The notes under the pieces: model-generated
Databases searched by the model: none
Seen by the model: only the letters and a program-made list of their open reading frames with translations
Told to the model about the DNA's origin: nothing
Assembly: GCA_016210785.1 (NCBI GenBank)
Contig: JACQTN010000325.1
Location: forward strand, 1 to 7,331
DNA from: Armatimonadota bacterium
GTDB lineage: Bacteria > Sysuimicrobiota > Sysuimicrobiia > Sysuimicrobiales > JACQTN01
Reading direction: 5' to 3'
DNA: 7,331 bases
Position numbers and translations under genes: made by a program
Shown here: one piece after another, positions 1-5,423 of the stretch
Layout: the number at the start of each line of letters is the position of its first letter
Position numbering within the stretch: position 1 is the stretch's first letter

Positions 1-1
1 G

Positions 2-97
2 CTGGGCGACCTGGTGGCGCTGGTGCTCATCGGCGGGGCGGTGGCGCTGCAGTTGCTCTGGAAGACCGACCGCAAGGTCGTGCGCGGGGCGGGGTAG
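2..97 (+). CDS. C-terminal tail of an unidentified membrane protein (partial)
   Basis: The frame is open from the window edge to the TAG at 95-97 and gives about 31 residues. The visible tail has one hydrophobic stretch (LVALVLIGGAVALQLLW) followed by a basic, charged end (KTDRKVVRGAG). This is what the last transmembrane helix and cytoplasmic tail of an integral membrane protein look like. Nothing in so short a piece identifies the family; transporters such as chromate permeases end in a similar way, but that is only a possibility. The start and most of the gene lie outside the window. A gap of 170 bp separates it from the next gene, which has its own ribosome binding site, so co-transcription cannot be judged. 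Confidence 0.55.
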   Translation: MGDLVALVLIGGAVALQLLWKTDRKVVRGAG

Positions 98-220
98 CTC
101 CTCTCCGATCCTTCCAAATTCCCCGGGTGTGCCGATAACCGAAGCAGAAGCAGGCGGCGACGCCGGACTGACGGAGGAGGTCTGGACGGCCCCGCGTGCA
201 GGCACAGGCGTGCATAGGGT

Positions 221-238
221 CTGTGGGCAGGCCCACAG
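221..238. promoter_or_regulatory. 18-bp operator-like palindrome upstream of the NAGPA-like gene
   Basis: CTGTGGGC-AG-GCCCACAG is a perfect inverted repeat with 8-bp arms and a 2-bp centre, ending 29 bp before the ATG at 268. A 2-nt loop is too small for a comfortable RNA hairpin, so a dimeric repressor site is more likely than a terminator. No clear -10/-35 pair was found around it. The regulator is unknown. Confidence 0.35.
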
Positions 239-267
239 CGCGAGGACGAGATGGGGAGGGTGGGAGC

Positions 268-945
268 ATGCGCCGTGGGGTGTGGGCGCGTGGCGCGGTA
301 CTCTTCATCGCGGCGACGGTGATCTCCGGCCTGGGAGCGGGCGTGGCAGAGGCCCGCGCCTCCGGTCGACCCGCGGCGTCGGTGGCCATCTTCTCCCTGG
401 ACGACGTCGCCCCCGAGCTCGTCTTCGTGCCCCGCGGCATCACCCCGGAGCAGGCCCGCCGCCTGCGACCGTCGGCGGTGCTGGTCTCCACGGCCGGGTT
501 CCACACGGGAGGGCGTGCCATCGATCTCCTGGTCCTCAACGGCCGGGAGGTTCTCCCGCCACTCCCCCTTGGCCGTCCCATCTTCGGCTACGACGCGGCA
601 CGGCGGCAGGCGTGGGTGGATCACAGGCTGCAGCAGCCCGCCACCATGGCCTTCGCGGCCGGCCCGTACTTCCATGCCGGCGGCGTCGCCTGCCAGGGTT
701 ACACACCCGGCACCTTCTGTACCGCCCGCACCGTGCGCCGGGCCCTGGCGGTGGATACCACGGGACGCTACCTGCTGTACATCGCCTACCACGGGTCGCT
801 GGCGCACCTGCCGAAGTTCCTGGGGACCTACGGGGTGCAGGGGCGCCCCGTGCGCTTCCTCCACGGGCTTGGCCTGGACGGCGGAAGCAGCGTGCAAGGC
901 CCGGTGCCGGTGCGGTTCATCCTGCGGCCCCGCGTCACGGGCTGA
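268..945 (+). CDS. Secreted phosphodiester glycosidase-like (NAGPA/DUF2233 family) protein
   Basis: The product is 225 residues. The ATG at 268 is preferred over an in-frame GTG at 196 because a purine-rich GGGGAGGGTGGGAG lies just before it and because it gives a proper signal peptide: basic MRRGVWAR, a hydrophobic core at about 9-26, and a likely cleavage after AEA (residue 29). The mature part resembles the NAGPA/phosphodiester glycosidase domain (PF09992 type). It has a TAGFHTGG segment (75-82) followed by a statement-like LLVLNGREV, then a CTARTVRRALAVDTTGRYLL block (151-170) matching the family's 'RTA-G...G' strand pair, and near the end LGLDGGSSVQ (201-210), the family's LDGG(G)S signature. 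Two cysteines (142 and 151) flank a Gly/Thr loop and could form a disulfide outside the cell. Family members cleave sugar-1-phosphodiesters or act on cell-surface glycopolymers. The substrate here is unknown, and the domain is short and divergent, so activity is not certain. Confidence 0.75.
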   Translation: MRRGVWARGAVLFIAATVISGLGAGVAEARASGRPAASVAIFSLDDVAPELVFVPRGITPEQARRLRPSAVLVSTAGFHTGGRAIDLLVLNGREVLPPLPLGRPIFGYDAARRQAWVDHRLQQPATMAFAAGPYFHAGGVACQGYTPGTFCTARTVRRALAVDTTGRYLLYIAYHGSLAHLPKFLGTYGVQGRPVRFLHGLGLDGGSSVQGPVPVRFILRPRVTG

Positions 946-949
946 TCTC

Positions 950-986
950 CTGACGCGCGGGCGTCCCTCCTGTGCCTGCGCGTCAG
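950..986 (+). terminator. Hairpin after the NAGPA-like gene, possible terminator
   Basis: CTGACGCGC (950-958) pairs with GCGCGTCAG (978-986) across a 19-nt loop. A competing helix, GGGCTGA (939-945, overlapping the stop codon) with TCAGCCC (983-989), uses the same 3' arm. There is no T-run after it, so it could be a factor-assisted or weak terminator. The position directly after a stop codon is the main support. Confidence 0.35.
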
Positions 987-1040
987 CCCGGTTGCCGGCG
1001 CACCTTCGCGCTGGCGGCTCCATCTCTCTGGACCTGCTGT

Positions 1041-1069
1041 TTCCCCGCGTCCCTGAGTGCTGCTAGAAT
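1041..1069 (+). promoter_or_regulatory. Promoter for the DUF1844 gene (extended -10)
   Basis: TGCTAGAAT at 1061-1069 is an extended -10 element (TGN followed by TAGAAT, 5 of 6 to TATAAT). A weak -35 (TTCCCC, 1041-1046) sits at the ideal 17-bp distance. Transcription would start near 1076, about 45 nt before the ATG at 1122. Confidence 0.45.
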
Positions 1070-1121
1070 AATCCAGGGAAGCCCGTGCGATTCCAGGAAG
1101 GCACGCAGGCAGGTGAGACGC

Positions 1122-1577
1122 ATGCCGGACGAGGAGACGCCGAAAATCGACGCGGAGGATCCCGGCCGGACGCACGCGGCCACCTCTCCGCCGGCCAGCG
1201 GTCAGGATTCCCCGCGGGAGACCGGGCAGGGTTCTCCCAGTACAGACCCACACGCGGCCTCCGGTGCAGGTGCCGACTCCGGCGGCGGGGCCGCTCAGGC
1301 GCAGCCACTCTCTGTTGCCGACCTGCTGCGATGGTGTACCAGCCTGCTGGCGTCGCGGGCCTGGCAGGCGATGGGTCTCGTCCCCGATCCGGCCACCAAC
1401 ACGCTCTCGCGGAACCTGGACGACGCGCGGCTGTGCATCGACGCGGCGAGCGGCCTCATCGATCAGCTCCTGCCGCGCGCCGACGAGAAGGAGCGGCGCG
1501 AACTCCAGACGCTGCTGGCGAACCTCCGCATGAACTTCGTCGAGCAGAAGGAACGCGAGCGCGCCTCGCGCGCCTGA
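1122..1577 (+). CDS. DUF1844 domain protein with disordered N-terminal region
   Basis: The product is 151 residues. The ATG at 1122 follows AGGTGAG (1111-1117); an upstream in-frame extension to 972 crosses the promoter and has no ribosome site, so it was not used. Residues 1-60 are rich in Pro, Ser, Gly, Ala and acidic residues and are probably disordered. Residues 63-140 match the DUF1844 family (PF08899 type): SVADLLRWCTSLLASRAWQ, then MGLVPDPATNTLSRNLDDARLCID, then a helical LLPRADEKERRELQTLLANLRMNFV. The 'AWQ.MGL.P.P.T' and 'L..AR..ID' blocks are the family hallmarks. DUF1844 proteins are small, probably cytoplasmic, helical and of unknown function. No signal peptide or membrane helix is seen. 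It appears to be a single-gene unit, followed by the terminator region of a convergent gene. Confidence 0.85.
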   Translation: MPDEETPKIDAEDPGRTHAATSPPASGQDSPRETGQGSPSTDPHAASGAGADSGGGAAQAQPLSVADLLRWCTSLLASRAWQAMGLVPDPATNTLSRNLDDARLCIDAASGLIDQLLPRADEKERRELQTLLANLRMNFVEQKERERASRA

Positions 1578-1657
1578 CGGCGGGTCTCGGGTCCGGGTCA
1601 CCGGACCGCTGCTCGGGCTCGCGGAACGGGCCGGAACGCGGGGCCGGACAAAAGGCA

Positions 1658-1683
1658 GCGGGCGGATCGCCCGATCCGCCCGC
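1658..1683 (-). terminator. Rho-independent terminator of the Met/Gly-rich protein gene
   Basis: GCGGGCGGATC and GATCCGCCCGC form a perfect 11-bp stem with a 4-nt loop. Read on the minus strand, the stem is followed after four bases by TTTT, so it terminates the gene that ends at 1713. On the plus strand it lies 80 bp after the DUF1844 stop and could also slow transcription from that side, but there is no T-run in that direction. Confidence 0.8.
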
Positions 1684-1712
1684 CGTCCAGAGTCGCGTTG
1701 AGAGGAACGCCG

Positions 1713-2240
1713 CTACGGGTTGCCCCAGCACGCTCCGGGGCCACGGCCACCCTGCGGTGCGAACCTGCCGGGACCCATCGGTCCGCGCCCGGGTGCCCCC
1801 GCCGGCCCCACGCCGGCCTGGTTGACCATCACCGGCACGTGTTGCTGCATCTGCTGGTACATGAAGTCGGCCTGCGCCTTCGTCAGCCGGCCCGCCGCCA
1901 CCAGCCGGTCGAGATCGGCCTTCCTGGCCTCCAGGATGGTGCTGACCAGCTTCTGCTCGGTCACGCTCTTGCCCTGGGCGATCTGCACCAGGGACTTGCC
2001 GGCCAGCCGCTCCGCCTGGATCTGCGTGAAGGTCATGCCCAGCAGCTTCTCCACGGCCTGCCACGAGTTGAACCCCATCGCCGCTCCTGGACCCATCCCC
2101 ATCCCCGGGCCCATCCCGCCCTGCATCATGCCGGGCCCGTAGCCGCTCATCCCGTGGCCGGGCGGGAACGCCAGGGCCGCGGCGCTTGCCGCCACCACCA
2201 GGCTGCCCGCGAGGACTGCCACCACCAGCAACCGCTTCAT
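1713..2240 (-). CDS. Secreted Met/Gly-rich protein with DUF2680-like helical domain
   Basis: The product is 175 residues. The ATG at 2240 is set by an SD-like GGAAGGGGG (2257-2249) 8 nt away and by a clean signal peptide (MKRLLVVAVLAGSLVVAASAAALA, cut near residue 24). Residues 25-57 are a low-complexity Gly/Met/Pro stretch with nine Met and one His (HGMSGYGPGMMQGGMGPGMGMG and on). Residues 60-140 are helical: WQAVEKLLGMTFTQIQ, then GKSLVQIAQGKSVTEQKLVSTI, then ADLDRLVAAGRLTKAQADFMYQQM. This 'LGMT...GKSL.QIA...V.....LD..VAAGRLT.AQAD' order is typical of small exported proteins of Gram-positive-type bacteria and resembles DUF2680. The tail (143-175) is again Gly/Pro/Arg-rich with one Cys. It acts outside the membrane; the function is unknown. 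The Met-rich segment could bind copper(I) or silver, which is inference only. The gene is monocistronic, with its own terminator. Confidence 0.8.
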   Translation of the reverse strand: MKRLLVVAVLAGSLVVAASAAALAFPPGHGMSGYGPGMMQGGMGPGMGMGPGAAMGFNSWQAVEKLLGMTFTQIQAERLAGKSLVQIAQGKSVTEQKLVSTILEARKADLDRLVAAGRLTKAQADFMYQQMQQHVPVMVNQAGVGPAGAPGRGPMGPGRFAPQGGRGPGACWGNP

Positions 2241-2283
2241 CTGCAAAGCCCCCTTCCGACATGTGTGGTCTGTGGTGCGCGCG

Positions 2284-2301
2284 GCAGGAGCTCTCTCCTG
2301 C
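2284..2301 (-). other. Hairpin in the 5' leader of the Met/Gly-rich protein gene
   Basis: GCAGGAG-CTCT-CTCCTGC is a perfect 7-bp stem with a 4-nt loop lying 44 nt upstream of the minus-strand ATG at 2240, in the gap between two divergent genes. It contains GGAG and CTCC but lies too far from the start to mask the ribosome site directly. It may stabilise the leader or be an operator. Confidence 0.3.
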
Positions 2302-2433
2302 TGCCTGGAGTGTACCGCCGCTGTGTGATGCTTCTGTGAAGGCTGCGTGAGCCCACCGTGCAGATTTTCTGGGGTCGCGCGGCGCCGTTGCGCCGTCCTC
2401 GCGGACCCCGCAGGTACACCCGGTTCCGCGCCC

Positions 2434-2462
2434 TTGCCATGGCGCGGCGGCCGTGCTATGTT
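2434..2462 (+). promoter_or_regulatory. Promoter of the DUF309 gene
   Basis: TTGCCA (2434-2439, 5 of 6 to TTGACA), a 17-bp spacer, and TATGTT (2457-2462) preceded by TGC make an extended -10 promoter. The predicted start near 2469 gives a leader of only about 27 nt before the ATG at 2496. This also argues against using the in-frame ATGs further upstream (2358, 2439), which would lie in front of or inside the promoter. Confidence 0.6.
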
Positions 2463-2495
2463 CGCCGTGAGTTCCGAATCGGTGCCGTCGCCGAC

Positions 2496-3254
2496 ATGTC
2501 CGCGTACATTCACCTCAAACACGCCCTGGCCGACGCGGCCCTGATCGCCATTCAGCAGCGACGCCGGGCCGCTCTGGCCGCCTGGCTGGCCGCCTACTGC
2601 GAACGCGCCCGCGACGGCGCCTTCCATGTGGCCCTGGCCGACGTCACCCGCGCCGCGCGCGAGAAGGCCGCCGCGTGCCGGCTCCCCGTCCCGCGCGCGC
2701 TCGCCGCCGACGTGCAGGACCTCCACCTGTTCACGCCATTGCGCGGCGACGCGGTGGCTCTGCGGCCGGAGTTTCACGCTCACGCCGCCTACATGCGCCG
2801 GCAGGTGACGCGCCTGTGGCGCGCCGTCACGCGCCTGAGGCAAGACCCGGCGCTGCGCGTCATTCCTCGCGAAGTCAGGTTGGGCACGGTGTTCTTTGAC
2901 GCGGGGCTGTACTTCGAGTGCCACGAGTACCTGGAGGGCGTGTGGAAGCGGGGTTCACTGAAAGAGAAGGGATTCTACCATGGGTTCGTCCAGGTGGGCG
3001 TGGCCTTCTACCACTTTGAGAAGGGCAACATGCACGGCGCCCGCACGCTGCTGCGGAAGGGGTTGGGGAAGCTCGCCGCCTGCGGGCCGGTCCACCAGGG
3101 GATGGACGTGCGGGAGTTCCGGCGGCGGCTCGCGCCGTGGCTGGCGTTCTTCGAAGGCGCCGGCGCCCGGCCGCCGGCGATGCCCGCGGTGCCTACGCTG
3201 CCCGCGGTGTCAGCGGCACCGGGCACATCGCGGCGCCGAAAGCACCCTCCGTAA
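2496..3254 (+). CDS. DUF309 family protein
   Basis: The product is 252 residues from the ATG at 2496, chosen because it is the first in-frame ATG after the promoter at 2434-2462. No good Shine-Dalgarno precedes it. The C-terminal half carries the DUF309 domain (PF03745 type): LGTVFFDAGLYFECHEYLEGVW (129-150) with the hallmark H143-E144...E147, then KGFYHGFVQVGVAFYHFEKGNMHGARTLLRKGLGKL (158-193), the 'G..Q..VA.YH...GN..GA..LL..G...L' block. These proteins are small helical bundles of unknown biochemical role, in which the His/Glu residues may bind metal. The N-terminal 125 residues are Ala/Arg-rich and helical and are longer than in minimal family members. The last 35 residues are a Pro/Ala-rich tail ending in a basic RRRKHPP. 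It is cytoplasmic by appearance and faces the HAD gene tail to tail. Confidence 0.8.
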   Translation: MSAYIHLKHALADAALIAIQQRRRAALAAWLAAYCERARDGAFHVALADVTRAAREKAAACRLPVPRALAADVQDLHLFTPLRGDAVALRPEFHAHAAYMRRQVTRLWRAVTRLRQDPALRVIPREVRLGTVFFDAGLYFECHEYLEGVWKRGSLKEKGFYHGFVQVGVAFYHFEKGNMHGARTLLRKGLGKLAACGPVHQGMDVREFRRRLAPWLAFFEGAGARPPAMPAVPTLPAVSAAPGTSRRRKHPP

Positions 3255-3266
3255 CGTCGGGACCAG

Positions 3267-3283
3267 CGCCGCCCGCGGCGGCG
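3267..3283. terminator. Hairpin in the convergent gap, possible bidirectional terminator
   Basis: CGCCGCC-CGC-GGCGGCG is a perfect 7-bp stem inside the 30 bp between the stop codons of the convergent DUF309 and HAD genes. No T-run flanks it on either side, so its strength is uncertain; position and symmetry are the support. Confidence 0.4.
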
Positions 3284-3284
3284 G

Positions 3285-4073
3285 TCAGCGCGCCGCGCGC
3301 CAGGCCGCGATCAGCGCGGGCAGATCTTCCACGACCAGGTCGGGGGAGATCCCCAGCGCCGTGATCTCCTCCACGTGCGACGATCCCGTGAGCACCATGA
3401 TCGTGAACAGCCCCACGCGCCTGCCCGCCAGGATGTCGGTGCGGAGCTGGTCGCCGACGATGGCCGTCTCGGACGCGTCCCGGCCCAGCACCTCCAGGGC
3501 CAGCTCGATGAGCGGCGGCTCGGGCTTGCCGATCACCGTGGGCTGGATGCCCGTGGCCGCGCTCAGGGCGGCCAGCACCACCCCGTTGCCGGGATCGAAG
3601 CCGTCCTCCATCGGCAGGAGCAGGTCGGGGTTCGTGGCCACGAAGCGGGCGCCGGCCAGCAGCGCGCGCACCGCGATGCGCAGTTTGTCGTAGGTGAGGC
3701 CGCGGTCGATCCCCACCACCACGAAGTCCACCGACCGGTCGGCGAGCGTGAAGCCCGCCCTCTCCACCTCCGCGCGCAGCCCCGCCTCGCCGAGCAGGTA
3801 GACACGCCCGCCCTTTGGTGCCAGACGCTTGAGGTAGCGGGCCGTCGCCGCCGCGGAGGTGATGACACGCTCCGCGGGCACCGCGAACCCCATCCCGCGC
3901 AGCTTCGCCTCGTACTGCGCCGCGGTCTGCGAGGAGTTGTTGGTGACCATCACGTAGGGGATGCGCGCCTCTGCCAGGAACGCCAGCGTCTCGCCGGCCC
4001 CCGCCAGCGGCTGGTTCCCCCGGTAGATGACGCCGTCCATGTCGAAGATGACGCCGCGGATGTGATCGAGCAT
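3285..4073 (-). CDS. NagD-like HAD-IIA family sugar/nucleotide phosphatase
   Basis: The product is 262 residues, the usual length for HAD-IIA hydrolases (NagD, AraL, p-nitrophenylphosphatase-like, PGP-like). All four HAD motifs are present: motif I FDMDGV with nucleophile D11 and acid/base D13; motif II VTNNSS (43-48); the lysine motif IGKPEP with K183; and motif IV GDQLRTDI with D208 and D213 for Mg2+. The NPD and GNG segments (148-164) belong to the C2-type cap that defines subfamily IIA. The enzyme would dephosphorylate small phosphorylated metabolites in the cytoplasm. Family members act on sugar phosphates, nucleotides, phosphoglycolate or pyridoxal phosphate, and the sequence alone does not choose among them. 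The ATG at 4073 has GAGGA 4 nt upstream. The gene stands alone, convergent with DUF309 and divergent from the tRNA-Ser. Confidence 0.92.
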   Translation of the reverse strand: MLDHIRGVIFDMDGVIYRGNQPLAGAGETLAFLAEARIPYVMVTNNSSQTAAQYEAKLRGMGFAVPAERVITSAAATARYLKRLAPKGGRVYLLGEAGLRAEVERAGFTLADRSVDFVVVGIDRGLTYDKLRIAVRALLAGARFVATNPDLLLPMEDGFDPGNGVVLAALSAATGIQPTVIGKPEPPLIELALEVLGRDASETAIVGDQLRTDILAGRRVGLFTIMVLTGSSHVEEITALGISPDLVVEDLPALIAAWRAAR

Positions 4074-4390
4074 CGCGTCCTCGCAACTCCCGTGGATGTG
4101 GCGGTCTGCGCCGCGGCGTGCCGCGGACGCCGCCTCCAGGCGGATTCGGGCGTACCCGGTACCACTCCTGCGTCCGCGGTCTGCGTCCGCCTCGCGCGGC
4201 TGGCTCGATGTCCGTGTCGAAGCCCGCTCCGCCGCGGCGTAGGGGCGGCGATGCGACCCACGCCGCCACGGCGAAAGCAGCGGTATCGCGAACGCGCGCT
4301 GGCACGCCCGTTGCTTGACACGAAAGGGCGATGTGTAACCATAGGTCTGCCGGCGGGCGCCGGTGCGCCAGAGGCTTCGGGGATCATTTC
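4074..4390. other. Intergenic region between the HAD gene and tRNA-Ser
   Basis: This 317-bp gap holds no convincing gene. Its right part contains the TTGACA box for the tRNA. GCGGTCTGCG occurs twice as a direct repeat (4101-4110 and 4176-4185), within a GC-rich segment full of CCGCGG-like words. CCGGC-GGGC-GCCGG forms a short hairpin in the presumed tRNA leader, around 4350. The HAD promoter must lie at the left end on the minus strand, but I could not single one out. Confidence 0.5.
4315..4342 (+). promoter_or_regulatory. Putative promoter of tRNA-Ser
   Basis: TTGACA (4315-4320) is a perfect -35 hexamer and stands out in this GC-rich stretch. The best -10 in range is weak: AACCAT at 4337-4342 (16-bp spacer), inside GTGTAACCATAGG. 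It would give a leader of about 40 nt before the mature tRNA. Confidence 0.45.
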
Positions 4391-4484
4391 GGAGGGGTGG
4401 GTGAGTGGTCGAAACCAGACGCCTGCTAAGCGTTTGGACGGGCTAAAACCCGTCCCGCGGGTTCGAATCCCGCCCCCTCCGCCA
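4391..4484 (+). tRNA. tRNA-Ser (anticodon GCT)
   Basis: The tRNA is 94 nt including an encoded CCA. The acceptor stem pairs GGAGGGG with CCCCTCC, with discriminator G. The anticodon loop is CTGCTAA, with GCT at 4425-4427, reading AGC/AGU serine codons. A long variable arm (GACGGG-CTAAAA-CCCGTC) is the class II mark of tRNA-Ser. The T arm is GCGGG-TTCGAAT-CCCGC. All parts are intact. It has its own terminator downstream and seems to be a single-gene unit. Confidence 0.97.
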
Positions 4485-4504
4485 GAGAACGTGATGGAAA
4501 GCGC

Positions 4505-4533
4505 GCGAGGCCCGGACACCGTCCGGGCCTCGC
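4505..4533 (+). terminator. Terminator hairpin of tRNA-Ser
   Basis: The 13-nt arm GCGAGGCCCGGAC (4505-4517) pairs perfectly with GTCCGGGCCTCGC (4521-4533) across an ACC loop. It starts 20 nt after the tRNA CCA end and is followed by CTCCTTA, a poor T-tract. The stem is very stable. Confidence 0.8.
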
Positions 4534-4741
4534 CTCCTTAGTGCATCGTTTCGCAAATACGGTGACGTATCCTGAGCGTGTCATCCGATCGTGTACCGGC
4601 CGTTCGCCATGCTGCAGAGCCGGGGGATACGTTAGCGAACTTATGAAGTGAAGCACTTAGAGGCACCAGAGTCACGGCAAAGTTACGGCCGCGCGTCACT
4701 CCGCACCGCGCGCCCTCACCGCGCCGGTGAACCCACCCCGC
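4534..4741. other. Non-coding segment downstream of tRNA-Ser, AT-richer at its left end
   Basis: About 200 bp without a credible gene. Base composition at 4534-4680 is visibly less GC-rich than the genes around it. ACGTATCC (4565-4572) and GGATACGT (4625-4632) form an 8-bp inverted pair 52 bp apart. No reading frame gives a recognisable protein, and no copy of the tRNA 3' end is repeated here. Confidence 0.45.
4716..4730 (-). terminator. Short hairpin after the CsgG/TolB-N-like gene
   Basis: TCACCG-CGC-CGGTGA is a perfect 6-bp stem, 11 bp beyond the minus-strand stop codon at 4742. No T-run follows on the minus strand, so this is a weak candidate for the gene's terminator. Confidence 0.25.
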
Positions 4742-5353
4742 TCACGATCCCAGCAGCGCCCGCGCCGCCTTGCGCGCCGCGTCCGCCAGCGCCTGGCGGA
4801 TCCCCTGATCCCGCAGCAGGCCGAACGACACCCCGCTGAACTCGCCGTCCTGGAGCACCTTGCGGGTGGCCACCTCCATGGCGCGCACCCGGATCGCCGC
4901 CTTCACCTCCAGCGGCCCGCGCATCCCCTTGGGGCGGTCACTCCCCGTCTCGGTTCCCTCGCTCGAGACGCCCGCATCGAAATACGCGATCCAGGCCGTC
5001 ACGACCACGTCGGCACCGAGCGCACGGCCGAGTTCGGTCGTGTGGGTCAGGCTGAAGAGGTCGCGGGAGGTCCACCGCCGGCGCGCCATCTCCTCGCGCA
5101 CCAGCCGCGCGTCCACGATCTCCCACCGGCCGGCTGTCACGTCGCGCACGGCGGCGGTGAGGATCCCGGGCAGCAGCAGGTCGGCTTCCCCGTAGGTGGC
5201 CACCTCGTTGAAGAATCCCGCCACGGCGATCCTCTGCGCCCGCGGCTGGGCGTCGGCGGGCGGGATGACGGGGCCGGACAGCACCGCGGCCGTCACCGCC
5301 AGCACCAGGGGGACAGCGGTCAGCATCAGGCGTCGCGATGTGCGAAGTCTCAC
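4742..5353 (-). CDS. Secreted CsgG/TolB-N-like domain protein
   Basis: The product is 203 residues from the GTG at 5353. This start is placed by a near-perfect Shine-Dalgarno, GGAGGTGA at 5366-5359, five bases upstream. The frame is open a little further, to a GTG at 5368, but that start would sit on top of the Shine-Dalgarno itself. Residues 1-35 form a signal peptide: MRLRTSRR, hydrophobic 9-25, likely cut near ADA. The mature part begins RIAVAGFFNE (41-50), then a helix-rich LLLPGILTAAVRDVTAGRWEIVDARLV (59-85), ELGRALGADVVVTAWIAYFD (107-126) and a late IRVRAMEVATRKVLQDGEFSG (154-174). This 'IAV..F...L......L...R..IVD...L...LGAD.VV...I.........R..EV.T..VL' order is that of CsgG, LpoB and TolB-N type domains, which are exported proteins involved in envelope assembly or secretion. 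No lipobox Cys is present, so it is probably soluble outside the membrane. The exact role is unknown. Confidence 0.7.
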   Translation of the reverse strand: MRLRTSRRLMLTAVPLVLAVTAAVLSGPVIPPADAQPRAQRIAVAGFFNEVATYGEADLLLPGILTAAVRDVTAGRWEIVDARLVREEMARRRWTSRDLFSLTHTTELGRALGADVVVTAWIAYFDAGVSSEGTETGSDRPKGMRGPLEVKAAIRVRAMEVATRKVLQDGEFSGVSFGLLRDQGIRQALADAARKAARALLGS

Positions 5354-5358
5354 GCCAC

Positions 5359-5366
5359 TCACCTCC
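5359..5366 (-). promoter_or_regulatory. Shine-Dalgarno that fixes the start of the CsgG/TolB-N-like gene
   Basis: GGAGGTGA on the minus strand is followed by GTGGC and then GTG at 5353. It is nearly a full complement of the 16S rRNA 3' end at an ideal spacing, which makes the longer GTG start at 5368 unlikely. Confidence 0.75.
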
Positions 5367-5393
5367 ACATCCCCACTCTACCACACGCGCGTA

Positions 5394-5423
5394 AACCTTC
5401 TGTCACGCTAGCCCTGTAAGGTT
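5394..5423. promoter_or_regulatory. Palindromic site upstream of the CsgG/TolB-N-like gene
   Basis: AACCTT (5394-5399) and AAGGTT (5418-5423) are inverted arms around an 18-bp centre that contains the palindrome GCTAGC (5407-5412) and CTGT/ACAG words. It sits 40-70 bp upstream of the minus-strand start, where a promoter or operator would be. A -35-like GTGACA is inside it on the minus strand, but the only -10-like word downstream (TAGAGT) is 20 bp away, which is too far for a confident promoter. Confidence 0.35.

Noticed and set aside
828..1601. Minus-strand open frame across the NAGPA-like and DUF1844 genes
   Set aside because: It is antisense to two supported genes, shows no family signature or ribosome site, and is of the kind expected at this GC content.
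3375..4541. Long plus-strand open frame opposite the HAD gene
   Set aside because: It runs through the tRNA-Ser gene and its terminator, and its translation has no domain; the minus strand encodes a complete HAD phosphatase.
4426..4656. Small minus-strand frame ending in an AEGAGFEP-like sequence
   Set aside because: This is the well-known false protein produced by translating across a tRNA-Ser gene on the opposite strand.
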